Translations under genes and position numbers: made by a program | The notes under the pieces: model-generated | Databases searched by the model: none | Told to the model about the DNA's origin: nothing | Seen by the model: only the letters and a program-made list of their open reading frames with translations | Shown here: positions 34,006 to 45,020 of the stretch, in pieces | Layout: each line of letters starts with the position of its first letter | Position numbering within the stretch: position 1 is the first letter of the stretch | NCBI GenBank assembly: GCA_948474755.1 | Contig: CAOLHI010003116.1 | Location: forward strand, 62,001-126,000 | Direction: 5' to 3' | Length of the DNA: 64,000 nucleotides | From: Ctenosaura bakeri | Taxonomy: Eukaryota; Chordata; Lepidosauria; Squamata; Iguanidae

Positions 34006-34850
34006 TGTAGAATCATCAAGTTGTACTGGGTCTTGTGGATCATCTACTCCAACCTCCTGCTTGATGCAGGAGATCCAGAACTAGAGCATCCCTTAAAGCT
34101 GGCTGCCTGGCCTCTGCATGAAGATCTCTAGTGATGGAGTTCTGAGCATTCTCCCTGAGAAATGTTCTTACTCTTAAGAAGTTTCTTCTAATGTTCAACT
34201 AAAGTATTCCTACAACTAAAGCTGGCAAATCTTTTCCCTCCTTTGTGTGACAAGCCTTCAGTTTTTTTCAGTGTTGTCATTCCCTCATATCTTAATTGTC
34301 TCCTCATGGGGCTTGTTTTCTATGTCCTTGACCATTTTTGATATCATCTTCTTTACCATCTGAAAGTGCCATGCCCAGAATTGAAAGCAGTATTCTAGGT
34401 ACAGCCAGACTGGTACATAATAGTGTGGAATTATTACTCACAATTTGGACGCTGTGTTTCTTTTCAAGTACCCTACAACTGCATTAGCCTTTTTTGCAGC
34501 AGAAAAACACTGCTGACTCATTTTCCGTTTATTATCAATACAGATCTCAAATTCTTTTCATAGGCATTCCCGCCATCACAGCTGTTCACTTTCCCATATT
34601 TCTGTGTTTTTTTTTTCCCTTCCTTTTTGAAATACCTATTTTTACATGTGTCCTTGTTGGATTATATTTTGTTAATTTGAGTCTATTTTCTGTTCTGTCA
34701 ATAAAATTTGGTCTGAATTTTATCCCTGCTTTTTGACGCGTTTCCAGTTTTGTGACATCTTGAACTTTGATAAGGATAACCCCCACTTTACTTTTATTTA
34801 AGTAATTGATACAAAGGTGTGAAGAGCCTTGGGCCTAGGACAGAGGTAAT
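34006..34850 (-). mobile_element. CR1 LINE 3' region, minus strand
   Basis: TAGAATCATCAAGTTGTACT, GATCATCTACTCCAACCTCC, TTCTTCTAATGTTCAACTAA and GAAAGTGCCATGCCCAGAA follow the antisense order of the amniote CR1 3' UTR and RT end. The far end is GTAATTGATACAAAGGTGTG then GGGCCTAGGACAGAG. Old and full of indels; no frame survives. Confidence 0.85.
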
Positions 34851-36743
34851 CCCACTCAAACTACACATCTTCAAACCACATATGAGGAGGCATATAGCCA
34901 CATCTATACTAGCTACTTCCATCAACTTTCAAATGCTTTCTGAGTCTCCTGCCTCTGGAACATCAGTCGCTGTCCCACTGCATACAGTTTGTTTCCCAGT
35001 GTAGTTCTCACTTCCTTCCAAAATAGTTACTTTGTACTGGAGCATCTTCATATGTTATCTAAGAACTCCTAACTTTTTTTGTTGGAACTTGCTCCTATCA
35101 TTCTTGAACCACCCAAACATTTTTGCTACTGAAGGACAAGGACAAAAGGGCAGGTTCCCCCATTCCTTGTGCAAAACCTAAACAGGCTGTCAGGTGAACC
35201 TTCTTTCAATGTTCGTGTCAAGATGTTATGTTCCATTGTACCTGAGGGATGCCGAGTAGATGGAGAAGGGGAGGAGGAAGGCACAGAAGAGGTCAAAAGC
35301 CATTTGTATCCATTCCATGCCTCTTAGCATTTGTTTCCTGAGATAGATGCTCCTGAACAGAATTTTATGTCCTACCTCCTGAGGCAAGTTCTTGGCCAAG
35401 GTGTGGTCACACCTAATTTATTTTCCTGTGTAGTTATTGCTAGTTCAGATGCTTTCAATGCAATGTAAAGTTAGGATATGAGCCACAGAATTCATTACTT
35501 ATATATGCTGAATTGGATCCAGATTTCATGTTCCGAAAATGCAAGTTCTCCATCTTTTTGCAAAAGGCATTTGATCTGGTGGAGGGACTTGATGACAGAA
35601 GGGGAGAGATGACTTTTGTCAGCCCACCCCCACTCCCTGTTATCCCAGACCCCCTCAAGAAATCTGCTCCAGAGAATCTCTGGAGAATCCAGACTTTGAA
35701 GCAGAGTTTCATAGAATGCAAAAGCTACAAGTTTTGAGGGAGTTAGCAGAAATTGCCTTGCCTGCCTGCTGGCAGAAGCAGCTTGTGAGTGGAAATCCAC
35801 TGAGAGAAGCATTGATTAGTCAACATGACATCTTGATTCAATTTCCTTAAATTCTGTAATATATTGGGACCCATTCATCCTATTTGGAGAAATCCTTGTA
35901 GAATTTTTCATTAGCTAGTGTGGTTCCTCACCATGTACCCTTGGCAACAGATCCACTTGTGTTCTTTCAAAAAGTGATGTTACAATAGTTATCCTCTAAT
36001 CCCCCAACAGGGTTATAATTTAATCATAATTACAAGTTGTGTATTTTAATCTTAACTAACCATTGAGAAATTAATAATTTCACATTTGCAATGGCAAAGG
36101 GCCTGGGGACAAATATGAATTTGTCCCAATAATATATTACTTTGCAATTTATCTGTATTTTCTAAAACTTCAAATTTGACACATCTTTTTGATATACCTT
36201 CTCAGATGTCATCTCTGGAAAAAATCAAATATGGATAGTTCCCCGACACTTTTCAGAACATTGTCCAATGCCTTGTATTCCTGTCACCTTGTTGTTTAAT
36301 GGCCCTGTTACTTCAAGGTTGATTTCTTGCTTCTGATATATTAAAAGAAAAAAAAATTACCAGGATCTTAGGACTTTATCCTTTCAAGTCCATTGTGTCC
36401 TACTGCCACATCACATTTGTTTGCCATAGGAACTCCTCTTTTATTTATTATTCATTTTTTAATTTGACTTTTCTTTTCCTTTTTAAACATAGGCATCTTT
36501 TTAAAAAGGTTGCCTTCATACAGCAGTTTAAGCACACTGGATATTGTTTTGGACTTGTTCATATTCTTCACTTGGCTGTATATCAGTGAAAGTAAATTGG
36601 CCTATACCAGTTGCTCTGGCTTTATTGTATATCAAGTTATTTAGCAGATGAGGTCCAAACTACATGTTCAAATTTGTTGCAACCATCAGAAGAATCATGA
36701 CTATCTTGAATATACCTTGAATGATGTGGAACAGAAAAAGGAT
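34851..36743. other. Unassigned DNA
   Basis: About 1.9 kb with no recognised element. The 105-codon minus-strand frame (35495-35812) shows no domain. ATTA-rich unique sequence at 35990-36180. Confidence 0.35.
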
Positions 36744-36855
36744 CTGGAAAAACCACCTCTGAGTATTCCTTGCCTAAGAAAATTCCATGAAATTCATGGG
36801 GTTGCCATAAGTTGACAGGTGATTCAAAGACACATACATACTCACACTCACACAC
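36744..36855 (+). mobile_element. SINE 3' fragment with CA-rich tail
   Basis: AACCACCTCTGAGTATTCC, TTCATGGGGTTGCCATAAG and a CACATACATACTCACACTCA tail match the 3' half of the element at 14118-14270. The RNA-derived head is not recognisable here. Confidence 0.75.
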
Positions 36856-38607
36856 ATAAGGATGATGGCCTGTTCATTCATTTTTTGGGTGGACAGTCTA
36901 TGGTATCCATAGAACTCTCCTGTAGCATCACAAGTCAAATGAGTTGGTTTTCATTCAGGTTTCGCAGCTGTGCATGAATATCAGAAATAATATGGCATGG
37001 GTGAATCTGACTTTTATATTTAATGGTATATCGATGTACTTGAGGATCTTATCTAGTTCCTTCATAGTTCTGAGTAAAACACCGTGCAATTATCTAATTG
37101 AAAATGTCCCATTCCCCTCAAGGTTAGCTTGCTCAAACCAAGTATTGCTATGTTTATGCATTTCATGATACGTATGTCATTTTTGCAGCAGACATTCAGC
37201 AAGGAATCAAAGTAGCCCAGGGACTGATACACATGATTGGCAACAGTCCAATAAAAGCTAGCATGGCACCCTGGTTTTGATAACTCTAATCTCTTTTCAC
37301 CCTCTTCACTTGTGATGTAAATAAAAAATTGCTTAATAGCACCAATAAAATATATCAAAGTGATTACTGAATCAGGGGATGGAAACCAGGGGATTTGCTG
37401 AATCAGGAGATGGAAACCAGAAGGGGACTTCTGAGAAGCAGGGAGGTAGGAAATGGTGTGCGTGTATGTGTGCAAGGAAAAAAAAATCTATTTAATTATC
37501 CAGATGCTTGGCACTATAAGAGTAATAATAAACACACTGTAGGAATACGAAGGCCCTCCAAATAATACCATATGAATGTACAATATTGTAAATTAAATGA
37601 TAATATATACAATAGAAATTAGGATCAAATCAACAGAGGAGAAATGAAGAGAGTCCCTATGCACCTACTACTTCCAGAACAACTACAGCAACCTCCATAC
37701 AGGCCAGTACGTGGTGGGAAAAATAGTCATTCAGGTCTAAAAGCTCTGACATTCTCAAAGGGCACTGGTTGCTCAGCAAAGAAATCATTCCTCCCTTCCT
37801 CATTTCCTTCTCTTCCCCTGTAGGCAAGATCTCACTTTTTCCCCCTTCCTGTCTATTCTGTTGCTTCTTTAATTGCTTCCCAGCTGTTTTTCTTGCCTGG
37901 GTGCTCTCTCTCTCTCTCCTTTCTCCCAGAGAAAGCTATGATGAGTACATTAGCCCACCTGGCAACAGAGCCACACAATGCATTTTCTCCTATCCTGCCT
38001 CTACTTCTGAAGCTTTCCTGTTCAACTCAATCTAGCAGAGAGTGGGAAAGCCACCCATCTGAATGAATTCTAATAGTCCAAAATGAATTAGCTTGTTAAA
38101 ACATAGGATTGACTTCAGCATTAATCAGAAAATCTAGTGAATCAAACCATGTCAAGGAGGAAAACTAATTAATAAATCACTTGATTAATAGTCTCATCAG
38201 TTATTTCCAAGTTTGTGTTAATGCCCATGTCTCCTCCCAGTTTTTATCCTCTCAAGAGCAGACCAAAAGGATGCTCCCCCTTCCCATGAAAGAAATGATG
38301 TGCTTAACTACAATTCATGTACAAGCTCAAAGGGATCCTTTGGAAATGTAGCACTCATTTTTAGCATGAGCTAAAACTTGGCTTTCTATTCTGTTGGTGT
38401 TACTTCTTAGCTTGATGTAGAATTCCTCAGAGATTTTCTTTCAAATGATGTTGAAGAGATAGAGATGGATCACCTGTCAAATGTATGGATTGGCACAGTG
38501 ACAGCATGCAAGAGATTGCTCCCAGAGGATCACATTTGCTTTAGTGAAATCAGAGTCTGAGGTTTTGTTATTTTTTTTCTCAGGAAATAACAGAACTGCT
38601 GAGTAAT

Positions 38608-38650
<43 letters not shown>

Positions 38651-39066
38651 CGACGACAGATTTTCTAATAAAAGATGACCTTCAGGTCCCATGTAGCCCG
38701 TAGCTTATATTTTACCCACCCTTGCTTAGGCCTGCACCAGAGACAGAAGCAAATTTAAAAATGGAAAAAAGTCAGATGGTGGGGAGTGGATTGTGACAGT
38801 TGTGAAGCTCTGTGGTTCAACAGAGGGCCAATGTAATTACCAAATACTGTGATGGTTGCCCACTCTTGTATTAAGCAGATGCAGAGTCAGAAGGATGGTA
38901 AGGGTTCCCTCACAATCTTCTGTGAAGGCAGTCCTCTACAGGACTGTATGAATATGAAGCCCTTCCTTAGAATCAAGTCTCTTTACATAGTTCTTCTGTG
39001 GGCTTGACCCATGGAATCACTGCTCAGTTACATATTAACTAACTAAAACCTTCCAGCTCTCTCAGT
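36856..39066. other. Unassigned DNA with one microsatellite
   Basis: No transposon or exon recognised. The 137-codon minus-strand frame (37062-37475) has no recognisable domain. The approximate repeat GGGGATGGAAACCAGGGGAT / GGAGATGGAAACCAGAAGGG occurs at 37375-37426. Confidence 0.4.
38608..38656. repeat. (ATG)n microsatellite with terminal ACG units
   Basis: About fourteen ATG units followed by ACGACG; the poly-serine minus-strand frame here is purely repeat-derived. Confidence 0.95.
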
Positions 39067-39330
39067 TTGGCAGGCACAGCTGGAGTTAATCCCTTGCAAT
39101 CCCACTTTCTCAGCCATTTTTTAAATGTTCTGATTTCAATTTTGTCCCTGCACTTCCCGCTGTTGCCCTCAACACACTTTAATTGTTGCCAACTGAGTTC
39201 AAAGTGCAAAAGTAGTTTGCACTCGGCTCAGCAAAAAGGAGAGCAGAGAAGGCGCTAGAATCTTGTTCTTCCCATTAGATCCAGGCAAAAGCAAACTGCT
39301 GCAACCTCTCCTACACTTGGAACAAAAAAT
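39067..39330 (-). repeat. Unclassified interspersed repeat, copy 3 (minus strand)
   Basis: Its complement shares GCAGTTTGCTTTTGCCTGGA, GAGTGCAAACTACTTTTGCA, CTTTGAACTCAGTTGGC and GTGGGATTGCAAGGGATTAA with 10650-11050. Confidence 0.65.
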
Positions 39331-39689
39331 CCTGTGTTGTGTGACTTCAGATTGCTTCTTGAGGTAGGCAAATGGAATGAATATACAAAAATCACAGGAC
39401 GGAAAGAGTCTGTCAGTTATGAAGGGCTTTCCTTGAGAAAATAATTCATCTGCGAGATGTCAGAGGATATGCTCACTGCTAAACTGTTGGATCATTCTAA
39501 CCATTCTGGTTGGGACTGACCAGTAGGATGCAGGTCATAATTTGGTATTATATGCACATTTCCCACCCTGACTTTTTCTTCCATTGTTTGATGTTATGTG
39601 TCCTCCCAGTCCAATTTTCTTCTAAGTTTAGTGGAGACCAAATGGATTATGATCAACTGCTATCAGTCCCCATCAAAATAGGCTGATGC

Positions 39690-40160
39690 GTTATTGAAAG
39701 CTAATTATTATTTTTTTTTAAAAAAAGTCCTCTTGAGGCCCTCCATTAGCATTTCTCTTTGCAAAGGCAAACAAAACAACACTCCCCCTCCACAAACACC
39801 TTGTGGTTTTTCTATTGGTTGTTTTGGCTCACTGAGGCATTTACTCAGCCCTTGGAGGCTGGTGTCTCTCAAGAAGCCAAGTCTGCTACAGCTCTGACCT
39901 TATCAGTGGAACAATTCCATTATTGTTTTCAGCACCTTTTCCACATGTTAAGTGAAACATTCTAAAAACCCACTCTATGGAGATTAAAAAAACCCCCCGG
40001 ATAACAAGCATTTTATTCTGACAGCCTAAGTGGTAAACAGTGAGATAAATGGCACAGTGCAGGCTGGCCTCCTGTAATATATGCAGATTCATTGGGACTG
40101 TTGGCAGTGCTGTCCATCATAATGCATCCTGTTTACAATTTCTGCAACAAGTATAAATTG
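39690..40160. other. Candidate conserved non-coding element
   Basis: Repeat-free sequence with clustered homeobox-like and AT-rich words (CTAATTATTA, CCATTATTGTTTTCAGC, GTGAGATAAATGGCACAGTG). No open frame is persuasive. The call is an impression from composition and needs alignment with other amniotes. Confidence 0.3.
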
Positions 40161-40294
40161 TCTTTCATTTGATACTGGAAACAACATTTGCATCTCTTGG
40201 TTTTTGAGGCAATAGCAGTTCAATTTCAGGTTGTCCTAAACTTTGCTATCATGTTACCTTTGTCTGCAGTAAGGTGTGATCATCCTTGGGGCAA

Positions 40295-40410
40295 GCTAAG
40301 CTGTATGTAGACTATACCCATTGAAAGCAATGGAACTAAAGTTAGTCATTGCTTTCTTAATTCACATTGGTTTCAACAGGCCTACTCTCAGGATGAACCA
40401 AACTTGGAAA
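40295..40410. mobile_element. Palindromic MITE (CCATTGAA type)
   Basis: ACCCATTGAAAGCAATGGAA, AGTTAGTCATTGCTTTCTTA and TTGGTTTCAACAGGCCTACT form the arms and centre of the family also seen at 13155 and 18140. Confidence 0.6.
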
Positions 40411-42506
40411 AATCATTCTGACCAGGACTGTACAACTAATTTGGTTGAATCTTGAATAATGAAGTGAATCAGTTGATTTGGACTGATTTGCATGAGCTCT
40501 GGATCAGAACCACTTGGCCTAATTCAATTCCAAAGTGGCATACTGTGGTCCAAAGTGCTTTGCAACATGGACATGAAGAATGAGCTGAAAAAGACAATGC
40601 GTTTCCATCATGACCATGCAAGAAAAATGTCAAAGTGGTATGAGACAGAAGAGGGTTGCTGGGCTGTGCCATCTGGGTCAAGAGTCTTACCAACACTTTG
40701 CAAGCCCAGTTATTTATGCAGAAGGATTATATGAAACTACTGAAGTGATGTAAATTATTTCTTCTGATGTCTCTTCATAGTGTGTTAGGGTGTTAGTGTG
40801 TTAGTGGTGGGAACAGTTATTGGTTGACTTTTGAGTTGGCCTCTCTGAGTCTCTTTTTAATATCCTTTTTTCTTGCTCAATTACCCATATTAATTTTCTA
40901 TGCGCTTATCTTATTAATTTGCTAATTTCTCTGTTTAATGAGTATCTGTGTGTTCTAGGTAGAAAGAATTGTTCTTTTCCTCTACTTGCTGTTGACTGTT
41001 TTTGTTAGGTGTTAGATGGAAAGCAGACAGTCTGAATCACCACTGAAGAGGTCACCATCTGAGATCACTTTGAGGTGGACGTGGACTGCCAGATTGCCTT
41101 CACTATAATCAGCAAATGAGCAGAGGTAAATTGCCAGGGCTTTACAGCATCAGCAGCCTGCTGGAGAATCTTAATAAGCAGCACAATCCACTCTTGCTAA
41201 GCAAAAAGGCTGAAAAGTCTCAGGAACTAGGCAGCAGGGGGAAGAACTGGAAAGCAGGAGAAAAGGGTGATGAATCCCCTGGGAGAAGCAGGTCTCACTC
41301 ACCCCTCCCCTCTCCTCGCGTTTCCTTTCCCCTGGATTAGGAAAGCGACTCTGGAAAGAATGGGGGTGGATCATGAGATGGAAGTTTCCAGCTCAAGCCC
41401 AGATCACCAACTGTTTTGAAAGAGAGCAGGAGAAGTCACCAGGGGTATCTTCTCTACAGTTGGAGTGCTGGTAAAGCATCCTTTCATCATTCTCTCACTT
41501 CTTAATGCTGTGTCATTGAACTTCTCTATTTGGACCACTGGTAGAATAGAATAGAAAGCACCATCTCCTCAAATAAGTTGGGATTTCATTCTTGCTAATT
41601 ATTGTCATATATATTAGTTAACCCTTAACAGGCTTAGTTTATTGATACTGTAGGGAAAACAGGCTCACAACAAAAGCAGCATGAATTGCTAAGCAGTCAA
41701 CAGTTTAGAAAGACTGTTTTAGTTTTTCGCTAAACAACAAAATTCATGCATGCTTAGCACAAACCCTGGCATTAACTGTCTGCAAGTTGGCTGCATCCAA
41801 ATTTCATGTGGATGTCTGAAAAACCATTAAAAAATTGTCTTTTTTTTTTTTTGGTTTTCCAGTACAAGTTAATTGGGGAGGACTGGCAATTCAGATTCAG
41901 GGTCTAGACTACAATGACTGGTTTCAGATCAATCAGAGTCAATTGAGACCTAGATTGTGAATCAGGCTCCGAAATGAATCAAGGCCACCATGCATAGCCC
42001 TAATTTTGACAGCAGTTCTCAGTTTCATAGTCATGAAATTAACTTTTCCAAGCTTTGACTATAACGTTGTCTGGATCTGATGCTTTATTGTGTTATCACA
42101 AAACAATGTTTTTCAGATTATATTCTGGAACTCTTCAGAGCCTCTTCATTGGTTCCTTAAGGTGAAAATTAAGAATGATAAGCAAGCTTTCCTGAAATAG
42201 AATTTTTCACCTTTTGATTGCTCAGTTTTGAAATGCACAGTGAGCTACAATGAAGCATTGAGTTTTTAGGAGGTGCTTCTTAAGCTATCTGATGTCACGG
42301 ACTGACAGGGTTTTTCCCAATCTGCCAGAGACCAGCATCATATTTGTTCCCATTGACTACTGTTTCTTTTTCTTTCCTGGAAACTCATTGTGGACTGGCA
42401 ACCAATAGCTCCCAGAATGACACTGCTGCACAGACCACCACTTTAAGTAGCACTGTTCTAAGAAACCCTCTCAGATAAAATGGACAATGGCAAGGAAACT
42501 CCAAAA
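40411..42506. other. Unassigned DNA
   Basis: About 2.1 kb. A tandem GTGTTAGGGTGTTAGTGTGT occurs at about 40781. The segment 41040-41430 is GC-richer, with no recognised family. Confidence 0.4.
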
Positions 42507-42512
42507 CTACTA

Positions 42513-42551
<39 letters not shown>
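42507..42551. repeat. Compound (CTA)n(CTG)n microsatellite
   Basis: Seven to eight CTA units pass directly into about eight CTG units. It sits at the 3' end of the minus-strand LINE that follows and probably grew from its tail. Confidence 0.9.
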
Positions 42552-43936
42552 TTACTTGTGTTTTTCCAGTTCTGGACTCAAAGCAACTTACAAGAAATTA
42601 AAAAAAAATACATCATTAAAAATACGAAAGTTAAAATGAGATTAAGCAATCAAATCCAAGACAGATTAAAACATACATCATTACACACACATACACGCAC
42701 ACACACAGAGTGGCACAACAATTAGCAAGATCATTAGATTGGGTTTGTTTGGGTGAGATGGCCTTATCAGTCATTCATGAAATGCATGTCAGAAGAGAAA
42801 AGTGTTTACTTGCCTGTGAGTAGGAACTAGGGAAGGTGTCAGTCTAACTTTTCTGGGAAGGGAGTAGCCTAGCAGCAGCCACTGGAAAGGGCCTCCCCTG
42901 TGTTCCCACCAGAGGTACCTGTGAGTGTGGTGGGAGAGAGGCCCTTTCAACATCTTGCCGTTTTCCATTGTTGTCCCATCATGATCCTGGCAGTGCAACT
43001 GCTGTGATGAGAGTAGAACCTGAATGCTCCCCCCTGTACTTGGCCGGCTGCCTCCAGAAGGGTAGTGTGAGTGACATGCACCTTCCTTCTGCAGTTCAGC
43101 TGGCCACTTCCCGTGCTGCATTGGGGAAGGAAGTGCCTACATGGCACTTCCTCCTTTTCTGCATGGATGCTGGCAATGGCAGCATCGTGCAATTGCAGTC
43201 CATTACCATATTTTTTCCAACAAAGGAATATCACGTGATTGTGCTGGCTGGGGACATGTGGGCAGTGGGACCATGATGACATCATGCAAAAGCGTGACTT
43301 GCAGATCAGCAGCAACACATCCCCATTCTAGGACAACAATGTTGTGCAGAAATGGCCAGAGAGAAGGGTCTCCTCAGCAGATCTCAAAGCACAGTCTGGT
43401 TTATAAAGGAAAATATGGTCATTCAAAGAACCTGGACCTGAGGCATAGAGGTCTTTATAGGTCAAAACCAGCACTTTGAATTGTACACAGAAATGTGCTG
43501 GCAGCCAGTGAAGCCGTTGCAACAAGGGAGTTGTGTATTCCCTATAGCAGCTGTAGTTAGCAATCTTACTGCAGCAATTTGGAACAGTTGAATTTTCATT
43601 CTTTAAAAACTCTTCAAAGGCAGCCCCACGAAGAGAGCGTTGCAGTTATCCAACCAGGATGTAACTAAGGCATGTGTCACTGCAGCCAGATCTGATGTCT
43701 CAAAGAAAGGGTGCAGATGGCACACAAGCTTTAACTGTGCAAATGTATTCTCAGCCACTGCTGAAACCTGAACTTTGAGGCTCAAAGTTGAATCCAGGAG
43801 CACACCCAAGCAGCAGACTGGTATCTTCATGAAGAGTGTAACTCCATCCAGCACAGGCTGAATCCCTATTCCCTGATCTGCCTTTTGACTGATCAGGAAA
43901 CTGCAAAATAATTGGAGGAATTTTTCATGTAAGCAT
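42552..43936 (-). pseudogene. L2-like LINE, minus strand, reverse-transcriptase C-terminal remnant
   Basis: Read on the minus strand from 43936, the remains of an RT C-terminal region are clear: PVLDGVTLFMKIPVCCLGVL, LDSTLSLKVQVSAVAE, TSWLDNCNALFVGLPLKSF, then LQRLHWLPAHFCVQFKVLVL. The HWLP block is typical of the C-terminus of L2-type non-LTR elements. The copy at 58610 matches it. A 418-bp DNA transposon (42940-43357) splits the body; the remainder (42840-42939) and an AT-rich UTR lead to the microsatellite at 42507. The element is 5'-truncated and has frameshifts and stops, so it is dead. Confidence 0.8.
42940..43357. mobile_element. GC-rich non-autonomous DNA transposon, family B, copy 3 (418 bp)
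   Basis: Termini are GGCCCTTTCAACATC and GTGCAGAAATGGCC, with AGA on both sides (42937-42939 and 43358-43360). It is inserted in the L2-like LINE: CTCCCCTGTGTTCCCACC before it and AGAAGGGTCTCCTCAGCAG after it both belong to the LINE. Shares CTTCCTTCTGCAGTTCAGCT and GGGGAAGGAAGTGCC with copies 1 and 2. Confidence 0.85.
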
Positions 43937-45020
43937 GACAAGTATTGAACCAGTGTTGTTCAACATCTTTATAAATGACTGGAAGAAGGAATAGGAGGGA
44001 TGCTTATTGAATCTGCAGATTATACCAAAATGGGAGGAGTGGCCAATATGTTAGAAGACAGAATCAGTATTCAAGATCACCTTAACAAATAGGAGAACTG
44101 GGCCAGAACTAACAAAGTGAATTTCTGCATGGATAAATATAAGGCATTACATTTCATTAGGGAAAAATAAGATGTGCAAATACAGGATAAGTGAGACCTG
44201 GCTTGGTCACAGTACATGTGAAAAAGATATAGGACTCTCAGCAGATTACAAGCTAAATGTAAGTCAACAGTGTGATGCAGTGGGAAAATGATGATGACGA
44301 CGATGACTATGACGACGACGATGATGGTGACAATGATGACATTCATAACAACAATAACAATAACAACAGCAAAGTTTATTTATAATGCCATTTACACCAA
44401 AGGGTAGAACAAAGACATATACAATCAGGACAAAGACAAGTACAATTTGAAGCTGCACCAACAGAGCTTTAACATCTGGATCTCAAGTAGTTAACAATAT
44501 GCTTAGTCCTGCTTTGGTCCAACCTCAGTTTGACTCCCATTCAAGAAGGATATCCACAGGTTCACATGTGAATGGCTACAAATATGGTAAAGGGTCTGGA
44601 AACCAAACCTGAAAGAAGCAGATAGTGGAGCTGGGTATGTTTAGCTTGCAGGGGGGAAAAAAAAGATTGAGAGATAATATGATAGTCATCTTTAAATAGC
44701 TGAAGGGCTGTCATGTCAAAGAGGAAGTGAGCTTGTTTTCTGCTCCAGAAAATAGGACCTAATTAATGGATTCTATTTACAAGAGAAGATATTCTGACTG
44801 AATATTTGAAAGAACTTCCTGTCAGTAGGAACTATTTGCAGGATAATGGACTCCCTTCAAATGTGATGGACCTTTCTTTGTTGGAGGATTTTAAGTTGAA
44901 ATTGAAGGCTTAATGCTCAAGGATTGTTTAACTGTGGATTCTTGTACTGTCAGGAGTGGGTTGGGAGGTGGACTAGATGGTCCTTGAGGTATCTTCCAAC
45001 TTCATCCTTGTATGATTTTC
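43937..45020 (+). mobile_element. CR1 LINE 3' end, plus strand, interrupted
   Basis: GAACCAGTGTTGTTCAACAT, GGGAGGAGTGGCCAATATG, AATAGGAGAACTGGGCCAGA, GTCAACAGTGTGATGCAGTG, GGAGCTGGGTATGTTTAGC and GGACTAGATGGTCCTTGAGG follow the CR1 3' order and end near the usual TATGATTTT tail. A block at 44288-44506 does not belong, and the CR1 sequence expected across it is partly lost. No frame survives. Confidence 0.85.
44288..44506. repeat. Trinucleotide tract and short insert within CR1
   Basis: A GATGAC/GACGAC tract (44288-44345) is followed by AACAACAATAACAATAACAA and TTTATTTATAATGCCATTTA. The latter resembles a minus-strand LINE 3' end with its tail, so the simple repeat may have grown from that tail. 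Confidence 0.5.

Noticed and set aside
38477..38692. Frame with a poly-serine run
   Set aside because: Translation of the (ATG)n microsatellite.
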